DNA of 64,000 bases from Gammaproteobacteria bacterium. GTDB lineage: Bacteria > Pseudomonadota > Gammaproteobacteria > Ga0077536. Position 1 is the first letter of the stretch, and each line of letters opens with the position of its first letter. A model generated the notes under the pieces. That model was not told the origin of the DNA and ran no database searches. It was given only the letters and a program-made list of their open reading frames with translations. Shown here in pieces: positions 24,282 through 33,944 of this stretch. The translations under genes were made by a program, and so were the position numbers. Location: contig JADLGE010000031.1 of assembly GCA_020849475.1 (NCBI GenBank), positions 1-64,000 of the forward strand, read 5' to 3'.

Positions 24282-25587
24282 GCCCTGCCTCAAGGCGCCG
24301 ATAGGCGCGCAAGGCGAGGAACAGCACCACGGCGCAGTGCACGCTCAGGATGACGATGGCCGTCAGCGGCGCGCTGAAGAATGGCGGCCAGAATGCCGGC
24401 ACGAAAGATGACAATCCGATCTGCGGCAGCAGCGCCGGCAGCAAGCCGTCGAGGATGCCGATGTAGATGATGGCTGTCCCTTCCGGTGTGCCGCGACGCT
24501 GGGTCATGCCGAAATAACTCAACAGCATGAGATCGCGCAGCATCATGAGCGCGCCGGCCAGCGCCACCGGGCCTAGGTTGTCGAGGCGCTGATTGGTGAG
24601 TTCGGGGGCGGCGCCGAGCGCGGCCGTCAGCACGCCCATGATCAGCGCGAAGGCCGCCGACACCGACCACAGCGGCAACTCTTCCAGGGCGCGGCGGTAG
24701 TGTATTGCGGCGACGGCGCGTTCGGCGCGGCGCATCTGAATGAAGTCGCTCGGATAGCTGAAGCCGGCGATATAGCTCTGCACGATGGCGGTGACGCACA
24801 GCGTCGCGCACAGGCAGCGCAGCAGGGGCAGCGACGGTTCGGGCGCGACGCCTGAAAAGCCGGTGATGAACACTCCCGCAAAAACGCAGAACGCCAGCCA
24901 CGCATCGGGTCGGGTCGCGATCTTGAGCTCCATGCTCATCGCACGCGTCGCCCCCAGCACCGCCCAGGCGGCGAACAAGGTGGCCGCCACCGCGGCGAAC
25001 GGCAGTCGTTTGAGCGGCGTTTCGAACCACAGCAGCGTGGCCTTAGGGTCGATGAGATTCATGACGTTCGGCAGCAGGAACACCAGCAGTCCGACCACCA
25101 GCAGGTTGGCGAAGCGCGACTGCAGCCCTTCGCCGCGATGCAGACCGACCAGCGCACCGATCAGCGACAGGGCGTGGGTCAGCACGGCCACCGCCAACAC
25201 CAGCACGGTCACCTCCACACCATGGCGCAGATCCGCGCCGCCGCTGCCGACGAACACCAGCAGGCAGCACAGACCGGCGTACCACGACATGGCTGTCGCA
25301 CCGAGCAGCTTGCCCCAGGTCATGCGCCACGGCGACAGCGCGCACATGCGCTGAATGTCCCAGGTGCGTGAGCGCGCTTCTTCCAACACGCTGTTGGCGG
25401 CCTGGCGCGAACCCCACACCATGGTCGTCACCAGGAAGCCGGTCATGGCGAGCTTGTTGACGCCGATGCCGGTCGGGTCGGTGGCGTGCACCAGCGCGGC
25501 CGCCGCGAACACCAGCGCAGGGATCAGCAGCAGTTTGTGCAGCGACACTTCCAGCCACAGGTTGCGCTCGAGTTCGGGATTCATCAT
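24259..25587 (-). CDS. ABC transporter permease, two-gene system
   Basis: A 442-residue integral membrane protein with about ten to twelve predicted helices (for example LLLIPALVFAAAALV, VTVLVLAVAVLTHALSLIGALVGL, AAVAATLFAAWAVLG, TAIVILSVHCAVVLFLAL). The motif TWDIQRMCALSPWRMTWGKLLGA resembles the cytoplasmic coupling segment of ABC-2-type permeases. It follows the ATPase gene with a four-base overlap, so it is the cognate permease. The substrate is not evident. The 3' end overlaps the convergent traB-family gene by 23 bases. Confidence 0.86.
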   Translation of the reverse strand: MMNPELERNLWLEVSLHKLLLIPALVFAAAALVHATDPTGIGVNKLAMTGFLVTTMVWGSRQAANSVLEEARSRTWDIQRMCALSPWRMTWGKLLGATAMSWYAGLCCLLVFVGSGGADLRHGVEVTVLVLAVAVLTHALSLIGALVGLHRGEGLQSRFANLLVVGLLVFLLPNVMNLIDPKATLLWFETPLKRLPFAAVAATLFAAWAVLGATRAMSMELKIATRPDAWLAFCVFAGVFITGFSGVAPEPSLPLLRCLCATLCVTAIVQSYIAGFSYPSDFIQMRRAERAVAAIHYRRALEELPLWSVSAAFALIMGVLTAALGAAPELTNQRLDNLGPVALAGALMMLRDLMLLSYFGMTQRRGTPEGTAIIYIGILDGLLPALLPQIGLSSFVPAFWPPFFSAPLTAIVILSVHCAVVLFLALRAYRRLEAGLNETPGE

Positions 25588-26504
25588 CGAGCCTGACCGC
25601 GTGTGATCGAATTGATGTAAGACTGCTGGAGATCCTCGGCGACCGCCGCGAAATGGCTGACCCGCAAACCGGTCGTCAATAAAGCGTGCAGCAACGCCGC
25701 GCGCTGTTGTTCGTCACCCTTGAACGTGAAGCGCACGGTGTCGCCGTCCACCGCGAGCTCGGTGACGAGCGCCTCTCGTGCGAGCGCCGCGCCCAGGCTC
25801 GCGGCGCCGTCGAGGCTGCGAACCTCCATGTGCGTGGTGGTCTCGAGCGATTGCGCCAGCGCGCGATGCTCGACCAGTTGCCCGCCGCGCAGGATCAGCA
25901 TGTGGGTGGAATAGGCTTCGAGTTCGGCCAGGATGTGCGACGACACCAGCAGCGTCATGCCACGTCGCCGCAGGGTCAGAAACAATTCCCCCAGCGCATA
26001 GCGTGCTTCGGGATCGAGACCGGACGCGGGTTCGTCGAGCAGCACCACGGTCGGGCCATGGATGATGGCCTGCGCGATGGCGACCCGCTGGCGCAGGCCG
26101 CGCGATAATTCTCCGGTGCGCTGATCGAGGCGCTCGTGGATGCCGAGTTCCGCGGCGGTATCGGCCACCGTGGCCGCCAGAGCGTCGGCAGCGAGGCCAT
26201 TGGCGGCGCCCACGTAGCGCAGGCACTGACGCACCGTAAGCTTGTCGTACAAGCCGAAAAAGTCCGACAGGTAGCCGACATGACGATGGCTGCGGCGCGG
26301 CTCCTCGATGACGTCGATGTCGTTGACGCGGATGGAGCCGCTGAGCGGCCGCTCCATGCCGGCCAGGCAGCGTAAGAGCGTGGTCTTACCGGCGCCGTTG
26401 GGGCCGACCAATGCGGTGATGGTGCCGCGTGCAATGTCGAAGCTGACGTCGGCGAGCGCGCGCAGGCCGGGGTATTCATAGCTCAAGCCGCGAACTTCGA
26501 TCAT
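25584..26504 (-). CDS. ABC transporter ATP-binding protein
   Basis: A 306-residue ATPase of the CcmA/NatA/ABC-2 class. Walker A is GPNGAGKTT (near residue 36), the signature is LSRGLRQRVAIAQA, Walker B is TVVLLDEPASGLDPEA, and the switch His is in LLVSSHILAELE. The signature carries Arg where Gly is usual (LSRGL for LSGGQ), as seen in several ABC-2 ATPases. The C-terminal 90 residues form a regulatory extension. It is upstream of and overlaps the permease gene, forming a two-gene exporter operon. Confidence 0.93.
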   Translation of the reverse strand: MIEVRGLSYEYPGLRALADVSFDIARGTITALVGPNGAGKTTLLRCLAGMERPLSGSIRVNDIDVIEEPRRSHRHVGYLSDFFGLYDKLTVRQCLRYVGAANGLAADALAATVADTAAELGIHERLDQRTGELSRGLRQRVAIAQAIIHGPTVVLLDEPASGLDPEARYALGELFLTLRRRGMTLLVSSHILAELEAYSTHMLILRGGQLVEHRALAQSLETTTHMEVRSLDGAASLGAALAREALVTELAVDGDTVRFTFKGDEQQRAALLHALLTTGLRVSHFAAVAEDLQQSYINSITRGQAR

Positions 26505-26672
26505 GGCGCGCTCATTTGCCGGTGTGCCGGTATTGTCGTGTGCCGAACACGGTTAAGATCGCCTCAACCTTCGTGGCAGTCCGCAAATGAGGCGGATTCC
26601 AAAGTGAGCGTCGCTCCGACATGTTCCGCATTGTGCCCAATTGTGGTGCTGAAGTAATCAAGAGGTTCGCAG

Positions 26673-27086
26673 GTGATTCACAACCCGACTACACGCCGCG
26701 GCCATGCGCGGCTCATCATGACCACCCTTCTGCTCGGCGCCGTGCATAGCGCACTGGCCGATACTTCGGGCGCCACCGCCTGCGATGTACATGCCGCCGC
26801 GATGGTTGCGGAAATGCGCGCAAGCGCCACGACACCGATGAGCGAACAGGAAATTGCACTGGTGCGCGAGACCGCGAGAAAATCCTGCATCGCGCAACAC
26901 GGTGGCACGCCGACACCGGCCGGCATGGCGACGCCCGCGCCGGCAGCCAGTGCCAGCGTAGCGCCGGCTCCCGCAGCCAAAGCGAAATCCGACAATTCGT
27001 TCTTCGGCACATTGGGCGCCATCTTCAGTGGCCCGACCGACCGCAAGCCCGGCAATCAACGCTTGCTCGAACGTTCCCAGCATTGA
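26673..27086 (+). CDS. secreted hypothetical protein
   Basis: I do not recognise this 137-residue protein. Behind a GTG start with AGAGG upstream it reads MIHNPTTRRGHARLIMTTLLLGAVHSALA, a Sec-type signal peptide with cleavage near ALA-DTS. The mature part has two Cys (ATACDVH, RKSCIAQH) that could form a disulfide, an Ala/Pro-rich stretch and a C-terminal SFFGTLGAIFSGP segment. An ATG at 26718 would shorten the n-region. The NrtS-like gene begins 23 bases downstream. Confidence 0.72.
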   Translation: MIHNPTTRRGHARLIMTTLLLGAVHSALADTSGATACDVHAAAMVAEMRASATTPMSEQEIALVRETARKSCIAQHGGTPTPAGMATPAPAASASVAPAPAAKAKSDNSFFGTLGAIFSGPTDRKPGNQRLLERSQH

Positions 27087-27109
27087 GAGGCGCGCCGGTC
27101 ACGATATTC

Positions 27110-27349
27110 ATGAGTGGAGCAGCTCAGCGGCCGTCATGGGCGAGCATCGCTTTCGCTCCGGTCACGGTGCGCCGCTCGTTGCGCGTGGCAGCCGTGGTCG
27201 GCAGCATCCTGGTCGCGATCAATTACGGCGACCGCATCTTCGCCGGCACGCTGGTATTGCGCGACCTGGCCAAGATTGGCCTGACCTACTGTGTGCCCTA
27301 CTGCGTTGCGACCTATGCGGCGGTCAGCGCGCTGCTCAACGGAAAATAA
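27110..27349 (+). CDS. nrtS: NrtS family small membrane protein (nitrate/nitrite transport)
   Basis: NrtS proteins are small membrane proteins first described as nitrate/nitrite transporters in cyanobacteria. The 79-residue product has the family pattern RVAAVVGSILVAINYGDRIFAG...LAKIGLTYCVPYCVATYAAV, with two hydrophobic segments around the short INYGD turn. ATG at 27110 gives MSGAAQRPSW; a TTG at 27083 overlapping the previous stop would add nine residues. No nitrate reductase or nitrite gene is nearby, so the physiological context is unclear. Confidence 0.75.
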   Translation: MSGAAQRPSWASIAFAPVTVRRSLRVAAVVGSILVAINYGDRIFAGTLVLRDLAKIGLTYCVPYCVATYAAVSALLNGK

Positions 27350-27385
27350 CCGGCGACGTACGCCGTCGCCCAGTCAGGAGTTCCC

Positions 27386-27943
27386 ATGTCCGCCATTCTC
27401 GATGTGTTGAGCAAACGTTGGAGCCCGCGCGCGTTCGCGCCGCGCGCGGTTGAAGCCGACAAGTTGCAGACCTTGTTCGAAGCCGCGCGCTGGGCGCCGT
27501 CGTGTTACAACGACCAGCCTTGGCATTTTGTCGTCACGCAGCGTGGCATCGACGCCAGCCATGAGTCGCTGTTGGCTTGTCTCATGGCCGCCAACCAGGC
27601 GTGGGCGTCCACCGCGCCGGTGCTGGTTTTGAATTGTGTACGCAAGAATTTCTCGCATAACGGCAAGCCGAACCGCTGGGCTTTCTACGACCTCGGCCTT
27701 GCGGTCGGCAATCTGCTGAGCGAAGCGACTCACCAAGGGTTGTTCGTGCACCAGATGGCGGGCTTCGATGCCGAGCTTGCGCATCGTGCGCTGTCGCTGC
27801 CCGCTGACCATGAGGCGGTCGCGGTCATGGCGCTTGGTTATCTCGGCGACCCGGCGACGCTGCCCGCGGGCGTGGAAGAGAAATCCGCCGCACAACGCGA
27901 GCGCAAGGCCGTCAGCGAAATTGCACACCAGGGACAATGGTGA
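27386..27943 (+). CDS. nitroreductase family protein
   Basis: A 185-residue FMN oxidoreductase. The N-terminal block SKRWSPRAFAPRAVEADKLQTLFEAARWAPSCYNDQPWHF is the FMN-binding signature (R-S-x-R.. and AP-S..NxQPW). WAFYDLGLAVGNLLSEATHQGL contains the second FMN contact, and ALGYLGDP the C-terminal one. CAGGAG lies seven bases upstream of the ATG. Substrates of such proteins range from nitroaromatics to quinones. It is 36 bases after the NrtS-like gene and 54 before the FmdB-like gene, on the same strand. Confidence 0.92.
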   Translation: MSAILDVLSKRWSPRAFAPRAVEADKLQTLFEAARWAPSCYNDQPWHFVVTQRGIDASHESLLACLMAANQAWASTAPVLVLNCVRKNFSHNGKPNRWAFYDLGLAVGNLLSEATHQGLFVHQMAGFDAELAHRALSLPADHEAVAVMALGYLGDPATLPAGVEEKSAAQRERKAVSEIAHQGQW

Positions 27944-27997
27944 CGCGATCGCGCACTGGCGCCGCGTCTTGCTATCGTCATTTCCGGAGTCTGCACC

Positions 27998-28336
27998 ATG
28001 CCCGTCTATGAATACCTGTGCGAGGAAAACGGACAGGTCGTGACCGTGCGTCACAGCATGCAGGTCGTGATTCGCAATTGGGGCGAGTTGTGTTTTGCCG
28101 CCCAGGTGCCGCTCGGCGACACGGATTTCGAAGCGCCAGTGCGCAAGAAGCTGGGCGTGCAGGGCATATCCATCCCGGTCGGCAATTCAACGCTGAAGAA
28201 CCAAGGGTTCACCAAGCTGGTCAAGCGCGACAAGGGTGTATACGAAAACGTCACCGCCACTGGCTCGGAAAAGCGTTACATGAAGGCCGGCGACGCGAGC
28301 TCAATGCCCCATCTGCACAAGAAGATTGGCGACTGA
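27998..28336 (+). CDS. FmdB-like small protein without intact zinc ribbon
   Basis: The 112-residue protein begins MPVYEYLCEENGQVVTVRHSM, and WGELCFAAQVPLGDTDFEAPVRKK follows. This matches a proteobacterial subset of FmdB-like proteins (MPxYEYxC start, WGELC), but only single Cys residues remain instead of the paired CxxC knuckles, so zinc binding is unlikely. The second half (GNSTLKNQGFTKLVKRDKGVYENV) resembles the loop region of FmdB proteins. Function is unknown. CCGGAG precedes the ATG. It is convergent with the next gene, with a 16-base gap that holds part of a short CTGAAA/TTTCAG dyad. Confidence 0.72.
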   Translation: MPVYEYLCEENGQVVTVRHSMQVVIRNWGELCFAAQVPLGDTDFEAPVRKKLGVQGISIPVGNSTLKNQGFTKLVKRDKGVYENVTATGSEKRYMKAGDASSMPHLHKKIGD

Positions 28337-28352
28337 AACAGGGCTGTATCTT

Positions 28353-29009
28353 TCAGTTCAGCGCTTTATCGATGCAGCGAATCTTGTCGTTCTGCGACAG
28401 CCGATAGAAACGCCGCAGCTCGTTGATGAACATCGGCTGCTGGTGCTGGGCCGGATAACGACGATTCAGTCCGCGACAATACTTGGCGGCATAGTGATTG
28501 GCGGCGCGGTAGCGCTGCCCACTTGCGCAATGAGCATCGGCCGCAAAGCTCACCGCTGAGAAGAAGCGTTCGTGGAACTCTTCGCTGCCATCGATTACTC
28601 CCTGCTGGCGTAGCAGCAGGGTGGCGGTCACGAATTTGTCGACCTCCGCCTGCAATTCCATTTCGAGCTGGGTCACCTGCCGCGCGTGCACAGCGTTCCA
28701 GATGAGATAGTGGAAGTGGCTGACGCCTTCGAGTGCAATCAGGAAATCATTGAGATTGCCATCGTCGAGACGCGTGTAAGGGTCGCTCGCCGAGAGGCTG
28801 TCGAGAATCTGCGCATCGATATAAAGACTGATGTCGAGCGCATCCTCGCCTTCCCGGACCAGCAAGCGTTCGCTGTTGTCATGCGCGTGCTGACGCTCCT
28901 CCAAAGCCTCAGCCAGGCGCACATCCGTCACCAGATAGTCGGCGACGCGCTGTTCTATCGGCGCTTCGTAAAGACAGGACAGATGTTCTTGCAGCGTTGC
29001 CAGCAGCAT
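28353..29009 (-). CDS. hypothetical protein, second gene of an unknown pair
   Basis: I do not recognise this 218-residue protein. It appears all-helical, acidic in its first half (EERQHAHDNSERLLVREGEDALDISLYID, LDDGNLNDFLIALEGVSHF) and more basic at the C-terminus (INELRRFYRLSQNDKIRCIDKALN). It has no signal peptide or membrane helix. A segment rich in His/Tyr/Trp (GVSHFHYLIWNAVHARQV) could be a ligand or interaction site. It starts 15 bases after the stop of the partner gene on the same strand, so they form a two-gene operon. Confidence 0.8.
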   Translation of the reverse strand: MLLATLQEHLSCLYEAPIEQRVADYLVTDVRLAEALEERQHAHDNSERLLVREGEDALDISLYIDAQILDSLSASDPYTRLDDGNLNDFLIALEGVSHFHYLIWNAVHARQVTQLEMELQAEVDKFVTATLLLRQQGVIDGSEEFHERFFSAVSFAADAHCASGQRYRAANHYAAKYCRGLNRRYPAQHQQPMFINELRRFYRLSQNDKIRCIDKALN

Positions 29010-29024
29010 CGGTCTGGCGCCGCG

Positions 29025-29648
29025 TCAGTGAGTGAGACCGGTGCGTCCGACGAACGGCACGATGCCGGCGCGGCGCAGTTGCTTGCGTGCCCGCTGACTA
29101 CCGGTCTTCTGCCATAGTTCGTAGCTGCGCAGCAGATCGCTGCGCGATTTCAAGCCGCTCATTTCGCTGATTTCAGTCAGCACGTCGACCAGCAACGGAA
29201 ACTTGCTGCTCAATTCCGCGAACACGGCGCCGAGGGGTTTGGCCCGCGCATCGACTTGCAGCGAGTCGTACACACAGCAGTAGGCGGCTTCTCCCATGCC
29301 GATGTAGTAGTCAACGTCCACCAGCTTGCGATTCAGGCTGTCGCTGAAAATGCCTGAAATGAACAGCGCCAGATCACCGAGCTTCTGCAAGGTACGGCGT
29401 CGATGTTCAGAGGTCGGTGCTTCGAGTGCTTCGCCGTAGAGCGTGGCGAGCGGCTTGATCTGCTGATTGGCATCGGTGACCGCGGCCAGCGCCGAGGTTT
29501 CGCAGTAATCGGTCAGCAGGTTGACGAGGTAAGTGGAGGTGATGTCGCGCAGCGCGACGTCCTGGTTGCGGGCCGCAGACTGCAAGGCGGTGCTGAAATG
29601 CTCCCGCACAGTCACGGTGTGGATCAGACTCAAATCGACGGTGGTCAT
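29025..29648 (-). CDS. hypothetical protein, first gene of an unknown pair
   Basis: I do not recognise this 207-residue protein. The start MTTVDLSLIHTVTVREHF is supported by GGAGGAG five bases upstream. It is all-helical in appearance, with a well-marked block LGDLALFISGIFSDSLNRKLVDVDYYIGMGEAAYCCVYD in the centre and a basic tail (GSQRARKQLRRAGIVPF). No signal peptide is present. It is the first gene of a two-gene operon downstream of nothing obvious; the groEL terminator separates it from the chaperonin operon on the same strand. Confidence 0.8.
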   Translation of the reverse strand: MTTVDLSLIHTVTVREHFSTALQSAARNQDVALRDITSTYLVNLLTDYCETSALAAVTDANQQIKPLATLYGEALEAPTSEHRRRTLQKLGDLALFISGIFSDSLNRKLVDVDYYIGMGEAAYCCVYDSLQVDARAKPLGAVFAELSSKFPLLVDVLTEISEMSGLKSRSDLLRSYELWQKTGSQRARKQLRRAGIVPFVGRTGLTH

Positions 29649-29984
29649 GTGACTCCTCCGCTCGTGAATGATCAATCTCTCAACATGTATCGGCGCGGCG
29701 ATGTGATTCCTCACGCGCTGGCAGAATGAATAATCCAATATCCATGCCATGAGAAGCCCATTGTTGAACGCGAGCTATCTCGATGATTTGAAAAATGTGT
29801 GCAGCACTCTGCGTGGAGGCTGCTGACAAAAAAGGCGGGATTGGCAATGCATTTGGCGCGGATGTCACCGAATGGTGCGCGGCGCGCTCGGGCGTGGAGC
29901 AGCGGTGGGATGTTCACATGCCGGAAAAAAAAGAACCCCGCACAAGGCGGGGTTCTCTCGAGCCGGTGAGGGCTGGAGGCTGAT
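29649..29984. other. gap between groEL and the unknown pair
   Basis: These 336 bases contain the groEL terminator (29925-29955) and, nearer to 29649, the region that must hold the promoter of the unknown two-gene operon. I see no coding frame with a supported start and no clear -35/-10 pair. Confidence 0.5.
29925..29955 (-). terminator. Rho-independent terminator of groESL
   Basis: GAACCCCGC-ACAAG-GCGGGGTTC is a perfect 9-bp stem (29933-29955). On the minus strand it is followed by eight U (A run 29925-29932). It ends 30 bases downstream of the groEL stop. Confidence 0.93.
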
Positions 29985-31643
<1,659 letters not shown>

Positions 31644-31680
31644 TCATTGACCTCTTCTAATTTCTTGGTGCCGGCAACGC

Positions 31681-31971
31681 TTAGGCGTCGAACACGGCCA
31701 TGATGTCGTCTTCGCGCATGACCAGCAGGTCCGCGCCGTCGACCTTTACTTCGGTGCCGGAGTACTTGCCGAACAGAATCTTGTCGCCGACCTTGAGGTC
31801 GAGCTTGCGGACTTCGCCATTGTCTAGAACCTTGCCGTTACCGACGGCAATGACTTCGCCCTTGACCGGCTTTTCAGCTGCGGAATCCGGAATGACGATG
31901 CCGCCGGCGGAAGTCTTCTCTTCTTCCGTGCGCTTGACGATCACGCGATCGTGTAAGGGCCGAATCTTCAT
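31681..31971 (-). CDS. groES: co-chaperonin GroES
   Basis: The heptameric lid of GroEL. The 96-residue protein starts [14 protein letters not shown], has the mobile loop [19 protein letters not shown] and the roof and core blocks [30 protein letters not shown] and [21 protein letters not shown] precedes the start. It is the first gene of the groESL operon, behind a strong promoter and a CIRCE-like operator. Confidence 0.98.
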   Translation of the reverse strand: MKIRPLHDRVIVKRTEEEKTSAGGIVIPDSAAEKPVKGEVIAVGNGKVLDNGEVRKLDLKVGDKILFGKYSGTEVKVDGADLLVMREDDIMAVFDA

Positions 31972-32029
31972 AGGTATTATTCTCCTCAGGCATTAACTGG
32001 TTGATTTTACTAATTTTGCAGAAGTGTTA

Positions 32030-32056
32030 TTAGCACTCTCTTGCGAGTAGTGCCAG
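32030..32056 (-). promoter_or_regulatory. CIRCE-like operator (HrcA type)
   Basis: TTAGCACTC-N9-TAGTGCCAG. The arm nearest groES is a perfect CIRCE half-site; the other matches GAGTGCTAA at six of nine positions, with exact nine-base spacing. It lies just downstream of the groES -10 box, the usual place for HrcA repression. One decayed arm suggests weaker binding or a relic. No hrcA gene is in the window. Confidence 0.75.
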
Positions 32057-32057
32057 A

Positions 32058-32085
32058 ATTATGGCGACACCCCCCGGAATGTCAA
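32058..32085 (-). promoter_or_regulatory. groESL promoter (sigma-70 with overlapping heat-shock pattern)
   Basis: On the minus strand a perfect -35 TTGACA is followed after 16 bases by CATAAT. The same bases read CTTGACA-N13-CGCCATAAT, which resembles the heat-shock sigma-32 pattern CTTGAAA...CCCCAT. Together with the CIRCE-like site immediately downstream this gives dual positive and negative heat control, as known in several proteobacteria. Which sigma factor is used cannot be decided from sequence. Confidence 0.75.
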
Positions 32086-32205
32086 GAAATTTCCCGCGGC
32101 GCGGGGCAACAGCGCGACCGTGGTCATATCACCACTGGCGTGTCGTCAACGCCGACGTAGAATAGCCGCACTACTCAAAATCATGTCGTGGGGCTGCCGG
32201 AAGCC

Positions 32206-32736
32206 ATGTTGCGTTCAACTGTAATTGCTGCCGCCCTGTTGGTTTCAAGCGTCGCGCTCGCCGCGAACGAGCCGACTCCCACGCCGACGTCATTCGGCGC
32301 CTACAGCGTGACTGTCGCGCCAGACCCAGACTCGACACTGTCCGCCGCCGAGTATCAGATCACGGTCCGCAACGAACAATTGCTGTTGTCCCGTCTGAGC
32401 GCCCCCTACAGCGGCACTCTGTCCAAGAGCTTTGTCGCGGATCTCGACCACGACGGCGCGTTCGAGGTGGTGGTGACCTACACCGAGGCCGCCACCCATG
32501 CGACGGTCATCAAGGTCTATTCCTGGAAAGACGACCTTTTACAGCCGATCAAGCTGGCGGAACTCGACGAGCAGCAGAAGCAGGGCTATCGCGGCGATGA
32601 CGAAGTGGCGGTCACGGACGGTAAGCTGTTGCGCCTGTTCCAGGTCTACGAACTGCAGAACGGCGAGTGGTCGGCCACCCCCAGCACGCGCAAGCTGCAT
32701 TACTCTTTCGACAGCAGCCGTTGGATGACCGACTGA
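32206..32736 (+). CDS. secreted hypothetical protein, PliI-like tentative
   Basis: A 176-residue protein with a clear signal peptide (MLRSTVIAAALLVSSVALAA). The mature part is beta-rich and contains SKSFVADLDHDGAFEVVVTY, a DxDxDG calcium-type loop as in FG-GAP/VCBS repeats and in periplasmic lysozyme inhibitors of the PliI type, and ends YSFDSSRWMTD. Assignment to the PliI family is tentative. Start is ATG with GGAA upstream; a GTG six codons earlier is in frame. It is divergent from groES and followed by the CRP-like gene 88 bases downstream. Confidence 0.72.
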   Translation: MLRSTVIAAALLVSSVALAANEPTPTPTSFGAYSVTVAPDPDSTLSAAEYQITVRNEQLLLSRLSAPYSGTLSKSFVADLDHDGAFEVVVTYTEAATHATVIKVYSWKDDLLQPIKLAELDEQQKQGYRGDDEVAVTDGKLLRLFQVYELQNGEWSATPSTRKLHYSFDSSRWMTD

Positions 32737-32824
32737 GCAAGATGTCGCTGACCCACGAGACCGCATCATCATCGATGCCGGCATCACCGCCCATGAATCG
32801 AGGCGTTATCAGGAGTACGTAAGC

Positions 32825-33490
32825 ATGTCTTTGCTGAGCACCAGCGTCGCGCAATCGGTGGACAAGCTGCTGGCCCATTGCCATCGCCGAGTGTTTTCGG
32901 CCAAGGCCGCCATCATCCGGCAGGGCGATCCGGCCGGCGAACTCTATTTCATCATCCGCGGTTCCGTGACCGTGCTGCTGGAAGACGACAAAGGCCACGA
33001 AATCGTGCTGGCCTATCTCAATCCCGGCGAATTCTTCGGCGAAATCGGCCTGTTCAATGAAGACGCCAACCGAACCGCGCTGGTGCGGGCGCGCAGCGAG
33101 TGCGAAATTGCGCAAATCGGCTACAAGAAACTCAAGGCCCTGACCGAGATTTATCCCGACCTCATCATCGCCATGACCTCGCAGTTGGCGCGTCGTCTGC
33201 GCAACACCAACCGCAAGCTCGGCGACCTGGCGTTCATGGATGTCTACGGGCGTGTCGCGCGCACGCTGCTCGATCTGTGCGAGCAGCCTGACGCCATGAC
33301 CCACCCCAATGGCATGCAGGTGCGGGTCACGCGTCAGGAACTGTCGCGTCTGGTGGGCTGCTCACGGGAAATGGTCGGCAAGGTCCTCAAGGACATGGAA
33401 GACCAGAATCACATCGCCGCCACCGGCAAGAACATCGTCGTGCTCGGCGTGCGGCCCAAGCGGCCGCAGGTCGCGTCAAGGATCAGCTAG
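32825..33490 (+). CDS. CRP/FNR family transcriptional regulator (Vfr-like)
   Basis: A 221-residue cAMP-receptor-type regulator. The cNMP-binding domain has FFGEIGLFNEDANRTALVRARSECEIAQIGYKK; the Arg-Thr pair corresponds to the Arg-Ser that binds cAMP phosphate in E. coli CRP, so cAMP binding is plausible. The C-terminal helix-turn-helix reads RVTRQELSRLVGCSREMVGKVLKDMEDQNHI, with recognition-helix residues similar to CRP (Arg, Glu), so it should recognise a CRP-like TGTGA site. CDAMTHP-type EQPDAMTHPNGMQ is characteristic of the CRP/Vfr group. It has no Cys cluster, so it is not FNR. Confidence 0.92.
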   Translation: MSLLSTSVAQSVDKLLAHCHRRVFSAKAAIIRQGDPAGELYFIIRGSVTVLLEDDKGHEIVLAYLNPGEFFGEIGLFNEDANRTALVRARSECEIAQIGYKKLKALTEIYPDLIIAMTSQLARRLRNTNRKLGDLAFMDVYGRVARTLLDLCEQPDAMTHPNGMQVRVTRQELSRLVGCSREMVGKVLKDMEDQNHIAATGKNIVVLGVRPKRPQVASRIS

Positions 33491-33504
33491 GTCGCCGCCA
33501 GCCG

Positions 33505-33747
33505 CTAAATCGCGGCCGCCTGCACGCCAACGTCGATACCGCGCAGCTGGCGGCGTTTGTTGAACAGCAGGCTGCGCAGATGGGCGCGGCCGTGGTCGGC
33601 ATCCTGATCGTGTACCGCCCCGCACTCCGTGAGGATGTCTTCCAGCTCCGCGATCTGCTCGACCAATGATCGCCAGTCCGTCGGTGTATCACCGAGCACC
33701 AGGCGCGGCGGCGTGTATGGTTTCGCGACCTTGATTGCTTTGCGCAT
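33505..33747 (-). CDS. small hypothetical protein
   Basis: An 80-residue protein that I do not recognise (MRKAIKVAKPYTPPRLVLGD...). It has one likely helix pair (TDWRSLVEQIAELEDILTEC, AHLRSLLFNKRRQLRGIDVG), no signal peptide and one Cys. The ATG at 33747 has GGAG nine bases upstream; a frame extension to 33789 exists but lacks a ribosome site. It is convergent with the CRP-like gene and divergent from the large Sel1 gene. Confidence 0.62.
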   Translation of the reverse strand: MRKAIKVAKPYTPPRLVLGDTPTDWRSLVEQIAELEDILTECGAVHDQDADHGRAHLRSLLFNKRRQLRGIDVGVQAAAI

Positions 33748-33852
33748 GATTTCAAACTCCCGAGTAGTTCGAGGCCGAAATCTACGCACACTGCTTTACC
33801 ACGGTATGACGATGCGCCGGCGGCGGCGATGGCCTAGCCTCCGGCACCTCCC

Positions 33853-33858
33853 TATAAT
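33853..33858 (+). promoter_or_regulatory. candidate -10 box for the large Sel1 gene
   Basis: A perfect TATAAT lies 86 bases before the start of the Sel1-repeat gene. The hexamer 17 bases upstream (TGGCCT) is a poor -35, so an activator may be needed. Nothing else is supported. Confidence 0.35.
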
Positions 33859-33944
33859 GCCGCTCTCGCATAATCACGCAGATGCCCCCTGATCGCCGAC
33901 GCGCTCACTCACGGGTGGCCACACACTGCATCCGGAGGACTTCG

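Noticed and set aside
24259..25030. alternative minus frame (246 codons) inside the ABC permease gene
   Set aside because: The translation is Arg/His/Ala rich and lies inside a well-supported membrane protein.
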